64,000 nt of DNA, taken from NCBI GenBank assembly GCA_027492205.1, contig JAOZFN010000017.1, positions 62,001 to 126,000 on the forward strand. The letters are read 5' to 3'. This DNA is from Thermoproteota archaeon. Its GTDB lineage: Archaea > Korarchaeota > Korarchaeia > Korarchaeales > Korarchaeaceae. Position 1 is the stretch's first letter, and each line of letters opens with the position of its first letter. Below the pieces are notes generated by a model. That model was not told the DNA's origin and did no database searches. It saw nothing but the letters and a program-made list of their open reading frames with translations. The position numbers and the translations under genes are program-made. Shown here one piece after another: positions 1 to 8,918 of the stretch.

Positions 1-1
1 C

Positions 2-1882
2 GTGCTGGTGCACGAGGACAGAGGCACGAACATAGCCGAGATGACCAGGGTGAGGAAGGGGAACGTTGAGAGGGGCTTCGAGGAGTCCGACGTCGTCGTG
101 GAGAACACCTACAGGACCGGCCACCAGGAGCACGCCCCCTTGGAGACCGAGGGGGCCGTCGCCATACCGGACACCCAGGGGGGCGTCACCGTCATCGCCT
201 CCATACAGTACCCGCACCTCTGCCAGAGGATCACGGCGAGGGTCCTGGGGCTGCCCCACAGCATGGTCAGGGTCGTCCAGCCCTACGTCGGCGGGGGGTT
301 CGGCGGGAAGGACGACATGGGTCCCGTAGTGAGCGCCATGGCCGCGCTGGTGGCCTTCAAGACCGGCAAGCCGGCCGTGCTGGTCTACAGCCGGAGGGAC
401 AGCTTCACCTCCACCTGCAAGAGGGACCCGTCGGTCGTCAGGTACAAGACGGGCGCCACAAGGGACGGGAGGCTGAAGGCCATCGAGGTCCAGATAATAC
501 TCGACTCGGGGGCGTACGCGAACAGGGGACCGTACGTCCTCTGGAGGGCGACGATGCACGCGGGCGGGCCCTACGAGGTACCGAACGCCAAGGTCGACGG
601 CTTCCTGGTCTACACCAACAAGGTGTTCGAGGGGTCCTTCAGGGGGTTCGGGAACCCCCAGGTCCAGTTCGCGGCCGAGAGCCAGCTCGACGAGCTGGCC
701 GAGAGGCTGGGCATGGATCCGCTGGAGATAAGGCTCAAGAACCTGCTGAGGCCCGGGAGCAGGACCATAACCGACCAGCTCCTGGAGTCCTCGGTCGGGA
801 TCTACGAGGCCGTCAAGCTCCTGGGAGAGAAGACCGGGTTCAGGGCGAAGTGGCGCGAGTACAGGAGGGAGAGAGCTGGCAGGGTGAGGAGGGGGATAGG
901 GATAGCCTGCGGCTACCACGGGATAAGCACCAGCAGGGGGGTGCCGGACTGGTCCAACGCCACCGTCATACTCGGGAGGGACGGGAGCGTCACTGTGGAG
1001 ACGGGCATATGCGAGATAGGCCAGGGCAGCTGGACGGCCCACGCCCAGATAGCTGCGGAGGTGCTGGGCGTGCCGGTGGAGAGGGTCAAGGTGGTCGGGG
1101 GGACCAGCGACGCCCCCGACACCGGGGCGACGCACGCGTCCAGGGGGTCGAGCATAGGCGGGATAGGGGTGTACGTCGCGGCGAGGAGGCTGAGGGAGAG
1201 GCTGGCGGATGCGGCCGCCAGGCTGCTGGAGTGCGACCCCTCTGACGTGGAGATCAGGGAGGGCAGGGCGTTCCGCAGGGACAACCCAGACGACTACGTG
1301 GAGTGGGAGGAACTCGTCCAGGCGGCCTACGGCATGGGCTACGAGATGAGCGCCACCGGCTACTTCTTCCTCCCGAAGGGCAAGTTCGACATGGAGAGGG
1401 GTCTGGGGTACGCGTACCCGGCGTTCAGCTACATCGCCAACGTGGCGGAGGTGGAGGTGGACCTGGAGACCGGCAAGGTCAGGGTCGTGAGGGTCTGGCC
1501 GGCCCTCGCCGCCGGGAGGATCCTCAACCCGGTGCTGGTGGAGGGGCAGATCGAGGGGGCCATCGCCCAGGGAATGGGATACGCGCTGACCGAGGAGCTG
1601 AAGTTCGAGGATGGGCGCATCCTGAACCCGAACTTCACGGACTACCTGATCCCGACATCGCTAGACGTGCCGGAGGTGGAGGAGCCGATATACGTGGAGG
1701 ACCTCTACGAGTACGGGCCGTTCGGTGCCAAGGGAGTCGGGGAGATGGCGCTGATCCCGACGCCGGCGGCCATAATGAACGCCGTGAAGAACGCGACGGG
1801 CGTCAGGATAACTGAGATCCCGGCCACCCCCGAGAAGGTTTACTTCGCCCTGAGGAGGGCGGGGGTGGTAGCCGGAGAGTGA
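2..1882 (+). CDS. Xanthine dehydrogenase/aldehyde oxidase/CO dehydrogenase family molybdopterin-binding large subunit, 5' partial
   Basis: Motifs PYVGGGFGGKDD, FRGFGNPQ, GEIGQG-like EIGQGSWTAHAQIAAE and GAKGVGEMALIPTPAAIMNAV are typical of molybdenum hydroxylase large subunits; ORF runs off the left edge. Confidence 0.93.
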   Translation: MLVHEDRGTNIAEMTRVRKGNVERGFEESDVVVENTYRTGHQEHAPLETEGAVAIPDTQGGVTVIASIQYPHLCQRITARVLGLPHSMVRVVQPYVGGGFGGKDDMGPVVSAMAALVAFKTGKPAVLVYSRRDSFTSTCKRDPSVVRYKTGATRDGRLKAIEVQIILDSGAYANRGPYVLWRATMHAGGPYEVPNAKVDGFLVYTNKVFEGSFRGFGNPQVQFAAESQLDELAERLGMDPLEIRLKNLLRPGSRTITDQLLESSVGIYEAVKLLGEKTGFRAKWREYRRERAGRVRRGIGIACGYHGISTSRGVPDWSNATVILGRDGSVTVETGICEIGQGSWTAHAQIAAEVLGVPVERVKVVGGTSDAPDTGATHASRGSSIGGIGVYVAARRLRERLADAAARLLECDPSDVEIREGRAFRRDNPDDYVEWEELVQAAYGMGYEMSATGYFFLPKGKFDMERGLGYAYPAFSYIANVAEVEVDLETGKVRVVRVWPALAAGRILNPVLVEGQIEGAIAQGMGYALTEELKFEDGRILNPNFTDYLIPTSLDVPEVEEPIYVEDLYEYGPFGAKGVGEMALIPTPAAIMNAVKNATGVRITEIPATPEKVYFALRRAGVVAGE

Positions 1883-1889
1883 TCCCCGC

Positions 1890-2153
1890 GTGATCAGGGT
1901 CAGAGTCCGCTTCTACGCCGGACTGAGGCACCGCGTCGGCGTGAGCGAGGTCACGCTTGAGCTGCCTGGTGGGGCGAGGGTGGAGCACGCCGTGGATGAG
2001 CTGGCCAGGATGTTCCCGAGGGCGCTGAGGAGGATGAAGGCCCTGATGGGATACGCCTACTGGGTCGCCAAGAACGGGCTCCAGGTCTCCCTGGGGGCCG
2101 AGCTGAGGGACGGGGACGAGCTCGTGGTGTTCCCGCCGATATCGGGGGGCTGA
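1890..2153 (+). CDS. MoaD/ThiS-family ubiquitin-like sulfur carrier protein
   Basis: 87 aa, beta-grasp-like pattern, C-terminal VVFPPISGG diglycine; directly downstream of the molybdoenzyme subunit. Confidence 0.9.
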   Translation: MIRVRVRFYAGLRHRVGVSEVTLELPGGARVEHAVDELARMFPRALRRMKALMGYAYWVAKNGLQVSLGAELRDGDELVVFPPISGG

Positions 2154-2429
2154 ACAGGCTCAGCGACGGGCCCCGGAAGGCGAGCCCGGGGGGTGGGAGG
2201 CGAGCATATCGTCCCATCACGCCGAGCGCGGAGACTTGAGTCGGAAATGGCGAAAGACCCGATGTCTGAGATGATGTAGGCGGGTGCCGCGGATCGTGGG
2301 GCCTGGTCTGGCCAGTTGAGGGCCTCTGGGTCTTCATGACACCGGTGGATCTCAGCCGTCTCAGCGGCAGGCGGGCGTGGGCTGAAAGCCAGAAGAGGCC
2401 GAGGCACTCGATCCAGGGAGGGCTCCGTG

Positions 2430-2520
2430 AAGGCGTCCCCCTCCCCCGAGCAGGTCGGAGATCTCCTCGGGGTCCACGTCGCAGGTCAAGAGCCCGGTCG
2501 GGGGCTGCCCAGCGGGCTAT
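2430..2520 (-). pseudogene. Relic of a PIN-domain (VapC) C-terminus
   Basis: Minus-strand translation PTGLLTCDVDPEEISDLLG matches PARLLTCDSDHEGISDLLA in the vapC relic at 7.4 kb; no open frame around it. Confidence 0.45.
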
Positions 2521-2701
2521 CGGAGGGTCCGCGCGCGGAAGGGTCGGTGTCGGGGGGTAACGCGGGTCCCCCCCGGGGGTCTGAACTCACAAGGCGAAGT
2601 CCTTCGCCAAGCCCTGGCTACGCCTCTCCGCCACATTGGAACGCGGGACTTCCCCCGTCGGCCCTCCGGTCGGGCGGGCTCAGTAAAATTTTATTGTCCA
2701 G

Positions 2702-2953
2702 ATGGGATTACCGGATTGGTGGTACCCTGTGAGTATTACCGTCTCCGCCAAAGTGGAGAGGGGCGTTGTAGAGAGGGCGAAGAAGTACGGGATAAACATA
2801 AGCGAAGTCATGAGAGAGGCTCTAAAGAGGGAGGTGGAGAGGAGGGAGAGGGAATACCTCCTAAAGAGGTTGAGAAAGGCCGGCGAGATACTAGAAAAGA
2901 TCCCCCCAGGGGAGATAGTCGAGGTCGTGAGGAGAAGCAGGGATGAGGGATGA
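2702..2953 (+). CDS. VapB/CopG-like antitoxin (likely GTG start near 2729)
   Basis: Short, ITVSAKVERGVVERAKKYGINISEVMREALKREVERRE; overlaps the downstream PIN gene. Confidence 0.75.
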   Translation: MGLPDWWYPVSITVSAKVERGVVERAKKYGINISEVMREALKREVERREREYLLKRLRKAGEILEKIPPGEIVEVVRRSRDEG

Positions 2954-3387
2954 GGGCCCTGTTTGACGCCTCCGCCCTGATAAACCTGGTGAGAGATAGG
3001 AAGGATGGGTGCCTGGACCTGCTGGAGGGCGGCGCGATACTCTCCCTGACCCCATACGAGGTTGGGAATGCCCTGTGGAAGGAGGTCCATTTGAAAGGCA
3101 ACTTGAACCCAGAGGAGGCCAGGTACCTGCAGGAGACCTTTGAACTCCTGTTCGGGAGGATGGAGGTGATAAAGCCCTCCGCGTGGCGGGAGGTGCTCGA
3201 CCTGGCTGTGAGGGCGGGCATCACATTTTACGACGCTGCCTACGTGGCGGCGGCGATGGAAAGGGACCTACCTCTGGTCACGGACGACGAGAGACTCGTC
3301 AAGAGGATCAAGGGCGGGGGGCTCCTGAAGGAGAAGGGGAGAGCCGTGAAGATCCTCCCGTCAAACGAGATCGATCGCGTGGGGTAG
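2950..3387 (+). CDS. PIN-domain toxin (VapC family)
   Basis: MRALFDASALINLV ... YEVGNALWKE ... FYDAAYVAAAMERDLPLVTDDERL, canonical PIN acidic motifs. Confidence 0.9.
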   Translation: MRALFDASALINLVRDRKDGCLDLLEGGAILSLTPYEVGNALWKEVHLKGNLNPEEARYLQETFELLFGRMEVIKPSAWREVLDLAVRAGITFYDAAYVAAAMERDLPLVTDDERLVKRIKGGGLLKEKGRAVKILPSNEIDRVG

Positions 3388-3800
3388 AGACGTCCCGAGA
3401 TCCCCCCTGCCCCTGAGCGTACTCCGATCCCGAAGTCGACTACCGGCTTGAGGCCCGCGGCCACCTCCACGCGCGCTGCCAACCATGGCCCCGCCCGACG
3501 GGCGGAGGAGGGACACCGAGGTGCCCGTCTCCGGCGGACCAAGCTTGGAGTAGCGCCCGCCATGCCCATCACGGGCGGCCTTGGATCTGATACGCTGCCG
3601 CCTTAGAGGGAGTTGAGGTCGACGCCCCTCCATCCCAGGAGGGCGCCGCAACCTCGTCCGCTCCGGCCAGCACGCCCCACCCAGAGCATCCCCCTTGTCT
3701 TTACCCGAGGAGGCCCTCGCAGCAATCTCAGCAGCTGCCCTGGGGTTCTTGGATATCATTCGCCTCGGGCGCGCGCCACTGGGCGCGTGGGCAGAGCGAT

Positions 3801-4409
3801 CTACAAGATCTCTCCCTTCGCCCTCTTCAGGTCCTCGAGGCTGTCCACGTCGAACAGCACCTCCCTCTCTCCAACGGGGACCCTCAGAATCTCTCCCCTG
3901 TGCCTCCGGACGACCGCCTTCAACCCCATCGTGTCCTCGTCGATCTGGAGGATCTCGGGGATCAGGGAGCGGTCGAACAGTATGGGGTGTCCCGACCTCC
4001 CGGCGTGTGACGCCACGGCTATCCTCGGCCTGCGGCGGGCGTAGGCCATAATGACCTCGTCTATCGCGCGGGGAGATATGAAGGCGACATCGGCGGGGAG
4101 CACGGCCACGGCCTCCGCTTCCTCGGAGGCCGAAGCCACACCGACCCTCACGGAGCTGGACATGCCCTCGCTGTATGCCGGGTTCCTGACGATCCTCAGC
4201 CTCTCGTCCCGGATGTCGGAGATCTCTCCCTCCACGAGTTCTGCCTGGTGCCCCGTGACCACGATGACCTCAGAGGCCAGCGACGCGAGGGCCGTCTCAA
4301 CGACCCTCCTGATGAGGGACTTGCCCCCGACCCGGAAGAGCAGCTTGTTCCCGGCCTCGAACCTCTTGGACTCACCCGCGGCGAGCACCACGAGGGAGAC
4401 CCTGGGCAC
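3801..4409 (-). CDS. MobA/MocA-like nucleotidyltransferase (molybdenum cofactor cytidylyl/guanylyltransferase)
   Basis: VVLAAGESKRFEAGNKLLFRVGGKSLIRRVVE N-terminal NTP-transferase motif; beside moeA and xdhC. Confidence 0.88.
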   Translation of the reverse strand: MPRVSLVVLAAGESKRFEAGNKLLFRVGGKSLIRRVVETALASLASEVIVVTGHQAELVEGEISDIRDERLRIVRNPAYSEGMSSSVRVGVASASEEAEAVAVLPADVAFISPRAIDEVIMAYARRRPRIAVASHAGRSGHPILFDRSLIPEILQIDEDTMGLKAVVRRHRGEILRVPVGEREVLFDVDSLEDLKRAKGEIL

Positions 4410-4419
4410 GTCGGACCCG

Positions 4420-5670
4420 TCACGCCCCTCCCCAGAGCCCCCTCCCGGCGTAGATCACCACCTCCTCGCCAGCCTCCAGCCTCAGGATCCCCTCGGGGAT
4501 CTCCACGAAGCCGTCGGACTCCACAACAGGGCGGCGGCAGAAGCTCGGCGCCTTGATGGGGACCACCTCCTCCCCCTCCAGCCTAGCGAACACGATCCTC
4601 CTGAACGGGGCGTACCTCTCGTCCCCAACCGGGGCCCTCAATCTCCCCCGCCCGACCTCGACCCTGGCCTCCGGCGGGAGGCCGGCCATCGCCCTCACCA
4701 GGGGGAGGAGCACGTACACCAGGCCCGCGATCATGGACTGATAGTGGCCGGCGAGCAAGACCACCGGCTTCCCCCCGACGAACGCCGCGCTCGTCACCCG
4801 CCCGGGCTTGAGCCTGAGCCCCCGAAACGCGGGCTCGAATCCGTCCATCGACTTGAGGGTCGTCCACACGTAGTCCCACCGGCCGATAGACGTCCCGCCT
4901 ACCGTGACAACGACGTCGGCCGCGCTCAGGGCCTGCTGGAGCACCTCCCCTATCTCGTCCGGGTCGTCTGGGGCGATCGGCATCCTGAGGGGGTCTCCCC
5001 CGTTCCTCCTGACGGCCTCCCCCACTACAGCGTGCCTGACCTCCAGCTTAACCCCCGAGGCGCGACCGGGGTCGGGAGAGTAGCTCAGCTCACTCCCGAC
5101 GGGCACTATCGCCACCCTCGGCCTCCTGGAGACCCTGACCGAGTGAAACCCCAGATCGGCCAGAAGGTCCAGGTGCCTGGGCTCCACCAGCTGGCCGGAC
5201 CTGAGCACCACCTGCCCCGCCCTCACGTCGGCCCCGGCCTGCAGCACGTTCCTTCCGGGCCGGACAGGAGACCTGACGACTATGCGACCCACCTCCCTGG
5301 GGACCGACTCCACCGGGATGACCGAGTCGGCCCCCTCAGGCAGGTAGGCGTCCGTGGCGACGTAGAAGGCGCAGCCGGGCTCCAGGCGACCGGGATCCTC
5401 TCCAATTCGAACCTCTCCGGTCACTCGGATCCTCACAGGGCTGTCCGGACTGGCGCCGGAGGTGTCCGCCGACGACACCGCGTAGCCGTCGAAGAGGGAC
5501 GTGGGCCTCCTCGGGACGTCCCAAGGGGCCCTCAGGTCCTCCGCAGAGACCCTACCGACGGCATCCGCCAGTGGGACCTCCTCCACCTCCGTCGGCCGGG
5601 CCCCGGACAGGAGGGCGTCGAGGGCCCGGTCGAGCGGGGAGTACCTGAAGAGCTTCTCCCTGAGGCTCAA
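4420..5670 (-). CDS. moeA: MoeA-like molybdopterin molybdenumtransferase
   Basis: VPLADAVGRVSAEDLRAPWDVPRRPTSLFDGYAV ... VVTVGGTSIG ... RGLRLKPGRVTSAAFVGGKPVVLLAG, typical MoeA motifs. Confidence 0.93.
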   Translation of the reverse strand: MSLREKLFRYSPLDRALDALLSGARPTEVEEVPLADAVGRVSAEDLRAPWDVPRRPTSLFDGYAVSSADTSGASPDSPVRIRVTGEVRIGEDPGRLEPGCAFYVATDAYLPEGADSVIPVESVPREVGRIVVRSPVRPGRNVLQAGADVRAGQVVLRSGQLVEPRHLDLLADLGFHSVRVSRRPRVAIVPVGSELSYSPDPGRASGVKLEVRHAVVGEAVRRNGGDPLRMPIAPDDPDEIGEVLQQALSAADVVVTVGGTSIGRWDYVWTTLKSMDGFEPAFRGLRLKPGRVTSAAFVGGKPVVLLAGHYQSMIAGLVYVLLPLVRAMAGLPPEARVEVGRGRLRAPVGDERYAPFRRIVFARLEGEEVVPIKAPSFCRRPVVESDGFVEIPEGILRLEAGEEVVIYAGRGLWGGA

Positions 5671-6527
5671 TCCGAACCCCTCTCCAGCGCATCTATCATC
5701 CCGTCGGCCACCGACATAGACCCGGGGGGCCGGACCCCCTTAACCACGGCCAGCATCTCCGCGACGACGCTGACGGCCACCTCACCGGGCGTGTCCGAGC
5801 CGAGGTCGAGCCCGGACGGCACCCTCAGGACCCCCTTGAGTCTGGAGAAGTCGAGCCCCTCGTCCCTGAGCCTGGTCAGCAGCTTCCCACCCTTAGTCCT
5901 GCTTCCCAACAGGCCGACGTATCTCGGGAGCCTCTCGAGGCCGCACAGGAACCGAAGCACCCTGTACTCCACGTCCGGCTCCCCGTGGGCTATGAAGAGG
6001 AGATCCTCCGGGCCCGGAGGGTCCCTCGCGAGGCCGTCAACGGGATCGCCGACCCTCAGCTCAGCCCCCGGAAACCTCTCTGGAGTGGCGGTCTCCGGGT
6101 GGTCGTCCACCACCACGGATCTCCACCCCAGGACCCGGGCCACCCTGTGGACGTGGAGGGCCACGTGCCCGGACCCCACGAGGAAGAGCCTCGGGTCCGG
6201 CACCAGCACGTCGATGAACACCGCCGACTCGCCCCCGCACAGGTGGCCGGTGCCTATGGACCCGGGGGAGCCGGACTCCGTGAAGCTGAACCTGAGGAGC
6301 CTGGGCCTGCCGTCCTGGAGCGCCTCCCTCGCCGCCTCGACGACCATCCTCTCGAACTCCCCTCCCCCGAGGGTCCCGAAGACTCCGCCCTCGAGCACGG
6401 CCAGCTTGGCCCCAGGATCCCTGGGGCCGGAGCCCACCTTCTCCACGACGGTGCAGAGCGCCACCCGCCTGCCCCTGCTCAGCTCTCGGGCCGCCGCCGC
6501 GAGGACGGCTGGATCTCCGGCCGGCAT
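5667..6527 (-). CDS. XdhC/CoxI-family protein (molybdoenzyme maturation)
   Basis: ALCTVVEKVGSGPRDPGAKLAVLEGG ... LFLVGSGHVALHVHRVARVLGW ... YVGLLGSRTK. Confidence 0.9.
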   Translation of the reverse strand: MPAGDPAVLAAAARELSRGRRVALCTVVEKVGSGPRDPGAKLAVLEGGVFGTLGGGEFERMVVEAAREALQDGRPRLLRFSFTESGSPGSIGTGHLCGGESAVFIDVLVPDPRLFLVGSGHVALHVHRVARVLGWRSVVVDDHPETATPERFPGAELRVGDPVDGLARDPPGPEDLLFIAHGEPDVEYRVLRFLCGLERLPRYVGLLGSRTKGGKLLTRLRDEGLDFSRLKGVLRVPSGLDLGSDTPGEVAVSVVAEMLAVVKGVRPPGSMSVADGMIDALERGSD

Positions 6528-6604
6528 CTACCGGAGGAAGAGGCGGTCAAATATTATCCTGAGAGGGGGCCCGCGCAGGCCGGGAGGGCTGGTTCGCCAG
6601 GGGG

Positions 6605-7342
6605 TCACCTCCCGAGGGGGCACCACCTCCTGAACCCGAGGAGCGCCTCGGCTGAGGCGCCGGTGACGCCGTAGAGCACTATCTTCTCTGAGGGGGCGGA
6701 GATCAGGTCGTCGAGAGTGCCGTTGGCCACCACGCTGCTGGTCACGAGGGCGAGGTCGGCCCACTGGACGGCCTCCCCGTCCGAAGATTGGGGCTCCACC
6801 TCGACGCCCTCGACCATCTTCCCGACGTTCCTGGGGTTCGCGTCGGTTATCCTCAGGCGGGTCCAGCCGAGCGTCCGGGCCAGGGAGCGGGCCATGGCCG
6901 GCTGGTACCCTATCAGGGCCACCCTCTCGACGCCGAGGCCAGATACCCACTCGGCCAGCCTCTCGGCGCACCTCCACGGGTCCTCGTCCCTGCAGTGGAC
7001 GGTCCTGTCCGCGAGGCCCAGCGCCCGAACCAGTGCGTTGGACGTCGCCACCAAGATCGCTCTCAGGCTGAGGTCTGAGGCGTCGAGCTCAAGGACCTCG
7101 CCCAGGGTCCCGGAGAACTCCCAAGGGTGTCCGGTGAAGGCCTGTCCCCTGGCGCCGAGGACCGTCGCCTCGACCAGCCTCTCCTCACCCCGGGCGAGGG
7201 GGAACTCCGGGCTCCCGGGGTCACCGATGGCCTCCTTCGGAGAGAGGGGGTGGGCTCTCACCTCTACCCTCTCGCCCCCAAGGCCCCTCGAGGCGACCAG
7301 ATCTCTGAGCCTCCCCCTCAGGAGATCGACGAGGCACCCCAT
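6605..7342 (-). CDS. DUF364-type Rossmann-like protein
   Basis: ALIGYQPAMARSLARTLGWTRLRITDANPRNVGK ... ADLALVTSSVVANGTLDDLI ... LYGVTGASAEALLGF resembles DUF364 proteins. Confidence 0.75.
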   Translation of the reverse strand: MGCLVDLLRGRLRDLVASRGLGGERVEVRAHPLSPKEAIGDPGSPEFPLARGEERLVEATVLGARGQAFTGHPWEFSGTLGEVLELDASDLSLRAILVATSNALVRALGLADRTVHCRDEDPWRCAERLAEWVSGLGVERVALIGYQPAMARSLARTLGWTRLRITDANPRNVGKMVEGVEVEPQSSDGEAVQWADLALVTSSVVANGTLDDLISAPSEKIVLYGVTGASAEALLGFRRWCPLGR

Positions 7343-7390
7343 CCACGGGCCGAGTGGTCCAGACCCGGATAAATGTAGGCTGCCGGAAGC

Positions 7391-7843
7391 TCACGACCGT
7401 CGAGGAGTTCCTCGGGGGGAGGGCTCGACGAACACCACCTCTATTCCCTCGCTCGCCAGGAGATCTGAGATCCCCTCGTGGTCGGAGTCGCAGGTGAGGA
7501 GCCTGGCCGGGGGATCGGGGGAGCACGCTATCAGCAGGTCCAGGTCGGGGACCTCGATTCCCCTCTCCTCTGCCCTGGCCCTGACTCTAGCCGCCAGGTC
7601 GACCGCCCTCCTGGTCAGCGGGGCGACGGAGATCCACCTCAGCGTCCTCTGGATCCACAGGAGTTCGCTCGAGTCCCCCTCGCTCGGAGCGCGTGGTAGG
7701 CCCCCGCGAGCAGCTCATACTCCGTCAAAACTGAGATTAGGATATCTCCCGCCCCCCTCTGCGGCCCTCCTGAGGGACTCGGCAGCCTTGGACCTTCCCC
7801 TCCTCAGCTCGAGCAGGAAGGACGTGTCTAGGAGGAGGTTCAA
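7391..7843 (-). pseudogene. PIN-domain toxin (VapC family) with two apparent frameshifts
   Basis: Joined frames give LNLLLDTSFLLELRRGRSKAAESLRRAAEGGG/DILISVLTEYELLAGAYHALR.../DSSELLWIQRTLRWISVAPLTRRAVDLAARVRARAEERGIEVPDLDLLIACSPDPPARLLTCDSDHEGISDLLASEGIEVVFVE. Confidence 0.75.
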
Positions 7844-8064
7844 GCTTCCACCCTGAGGCCGAAGCCCTCCCTCAGCTCCCTGGCTATCCTCTCGATCTCC
7901 TCGACTCCCTCCAACCTCCTGGACTCCTCTATGATGCGCTCGACCCTGAGATCCACCCTCGATCGGATGAGCTCGTCTATGACCTGGGAGAAGCTCCTGC
8001 CTCCGGCTCCCTTGAGGGCCACGAGCTTCCTGTAGACCTCGTCGCTCACGGTTATGGTCTTCAT
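7840..8064 (-). CDS. VapB-type antitoxin
   Basis: MKTITVSDEVYRKLVALKGAGGRSFSQVIDELIRSRV; stop overlaps the start of the broken vapC. Confidence 0.85.
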   Translation of the reverse strand: MKTITVSDEVYRKLVALKGAGGRSFSQVIDELIRSRVDLRVERIIEESRRLEGVEEIERIARELREGFGLRVEA

Positions 8065-8070
8065 CTCTTC

Positions 8071-8769
8071 GTGTGTCGTACATTATGGAACATAAGCCAT
8101 GTGCGAAGGGGTGGACGCCCCGCCACGCGAATTATATCTCGCGGGGGAGACGGGATTCTAGCAGTGCGCGGCAAAAGGTTGCCGAGAGATTTCTTCTGCA
8201 GGGATCCGGTGACGCTGGCCGTTGACCTCCTGGGCAAGCTCCTGGTCCACGAGTCTCCAGAGGGCAGGACCTCCGGCATAGTGGTGGAGACGGAGGCCTA
8301 CCTCGGGAGGGAGGACAGGGCGTCGCACGGGTACGGGGGCAGGAGGACCCCCAGGATGGAGCCCCTCTACGGGCCGTGCGGGCGCGCCTACGTCTACGTG
8401 GTCCACGGGAGGCCCCTGCTGAACGTTGTTGCCGGACCGCCCGGGGAGCCCACGGCCGTCCTGATCAGGGCGCTGGAGCCCAGGGAGGGAATTGAGCTCA
8501 TGGCCAGGAGGCGGGGGGTGAGGGTGGAGAGGGCTTCAGACCTGAAGAAGCTCTGCTCCGGGCCGGGGAGGCTCACCCAGGCCATGGGAATAACGAGGGA
8601 GCACAACGGCGTGGACCTGGTGGAGGGGCCGCTACGCTTCGAGGACGTGGGGTACGAGGTCCGCGAGGTCGTGAGGAGGCCAAGGGTCGGCGTGGACTAC
8701 GCGGGCGAGGACGCGCTAAGGCCCCTCAGGTTCTACGTCGCGGGGAGCAGGTTCGTGTCGAGGAGGTGA
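8071..8769 (+). CDS. 3-methyladenine DNA glycosylase (AAG/MPG family); real start likely near 8164
   Basis: LPRDFFCRDPVTLAVDLLGKLLVHE ... GIVVETEAYLGREDRASHGYGGRRTPRMEPLYGPCGRAYVYVVHGRPLLNVVAG. Confidence 0.93.
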   Translation: MCRTLWNISHVRRGGRPATRIISRGGDGILAVRGKRLPRDFFCRDPVTLAVDLLGKLLVHESPEGRTSGIVVETEAYLGREDRASHGYGGRRTPRMEPLYGPCGRAYVYVVHGRPLLNVVAGPPGEPTAVLIRALEPREGIELMARRRGVRVERASDLKKLCSGPGRLTQAMGITREHNGVDLVEGPLRFEDVGYEVREVVRRPRVGVDYAGEDALRPLRFYVAGSRFVSRR

Positions 8770-8918
8770 GCGAGCTACCGGCGGACCGTGTGGGACGGTC
8801 GGGCGGAGGGTGGGTGAGGGCAGGGTTGCCGCGGCGCTCCCCGGATTGTGGGGGCTAGGTTGGGGCTCCTTGGAGCCAGCGGTGTGCCGGAATTGGTTAT
8901 CAGCTCTGCCGACCCCCG

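Noticed and set aside
3390-3800. 400-bp gap after vapC, considered as a possible gene or RNA
   Set aside because: No convincing ORF, homology-like peptide or strong structure seen
4051-6633. 860-aa plus-strand ORF
   Set aside because: Antisense to moeA and xdhC, which have clear family motifs; composition is Pro/Arg/His/Ser-rich as expected from a GC-rich antisense frame
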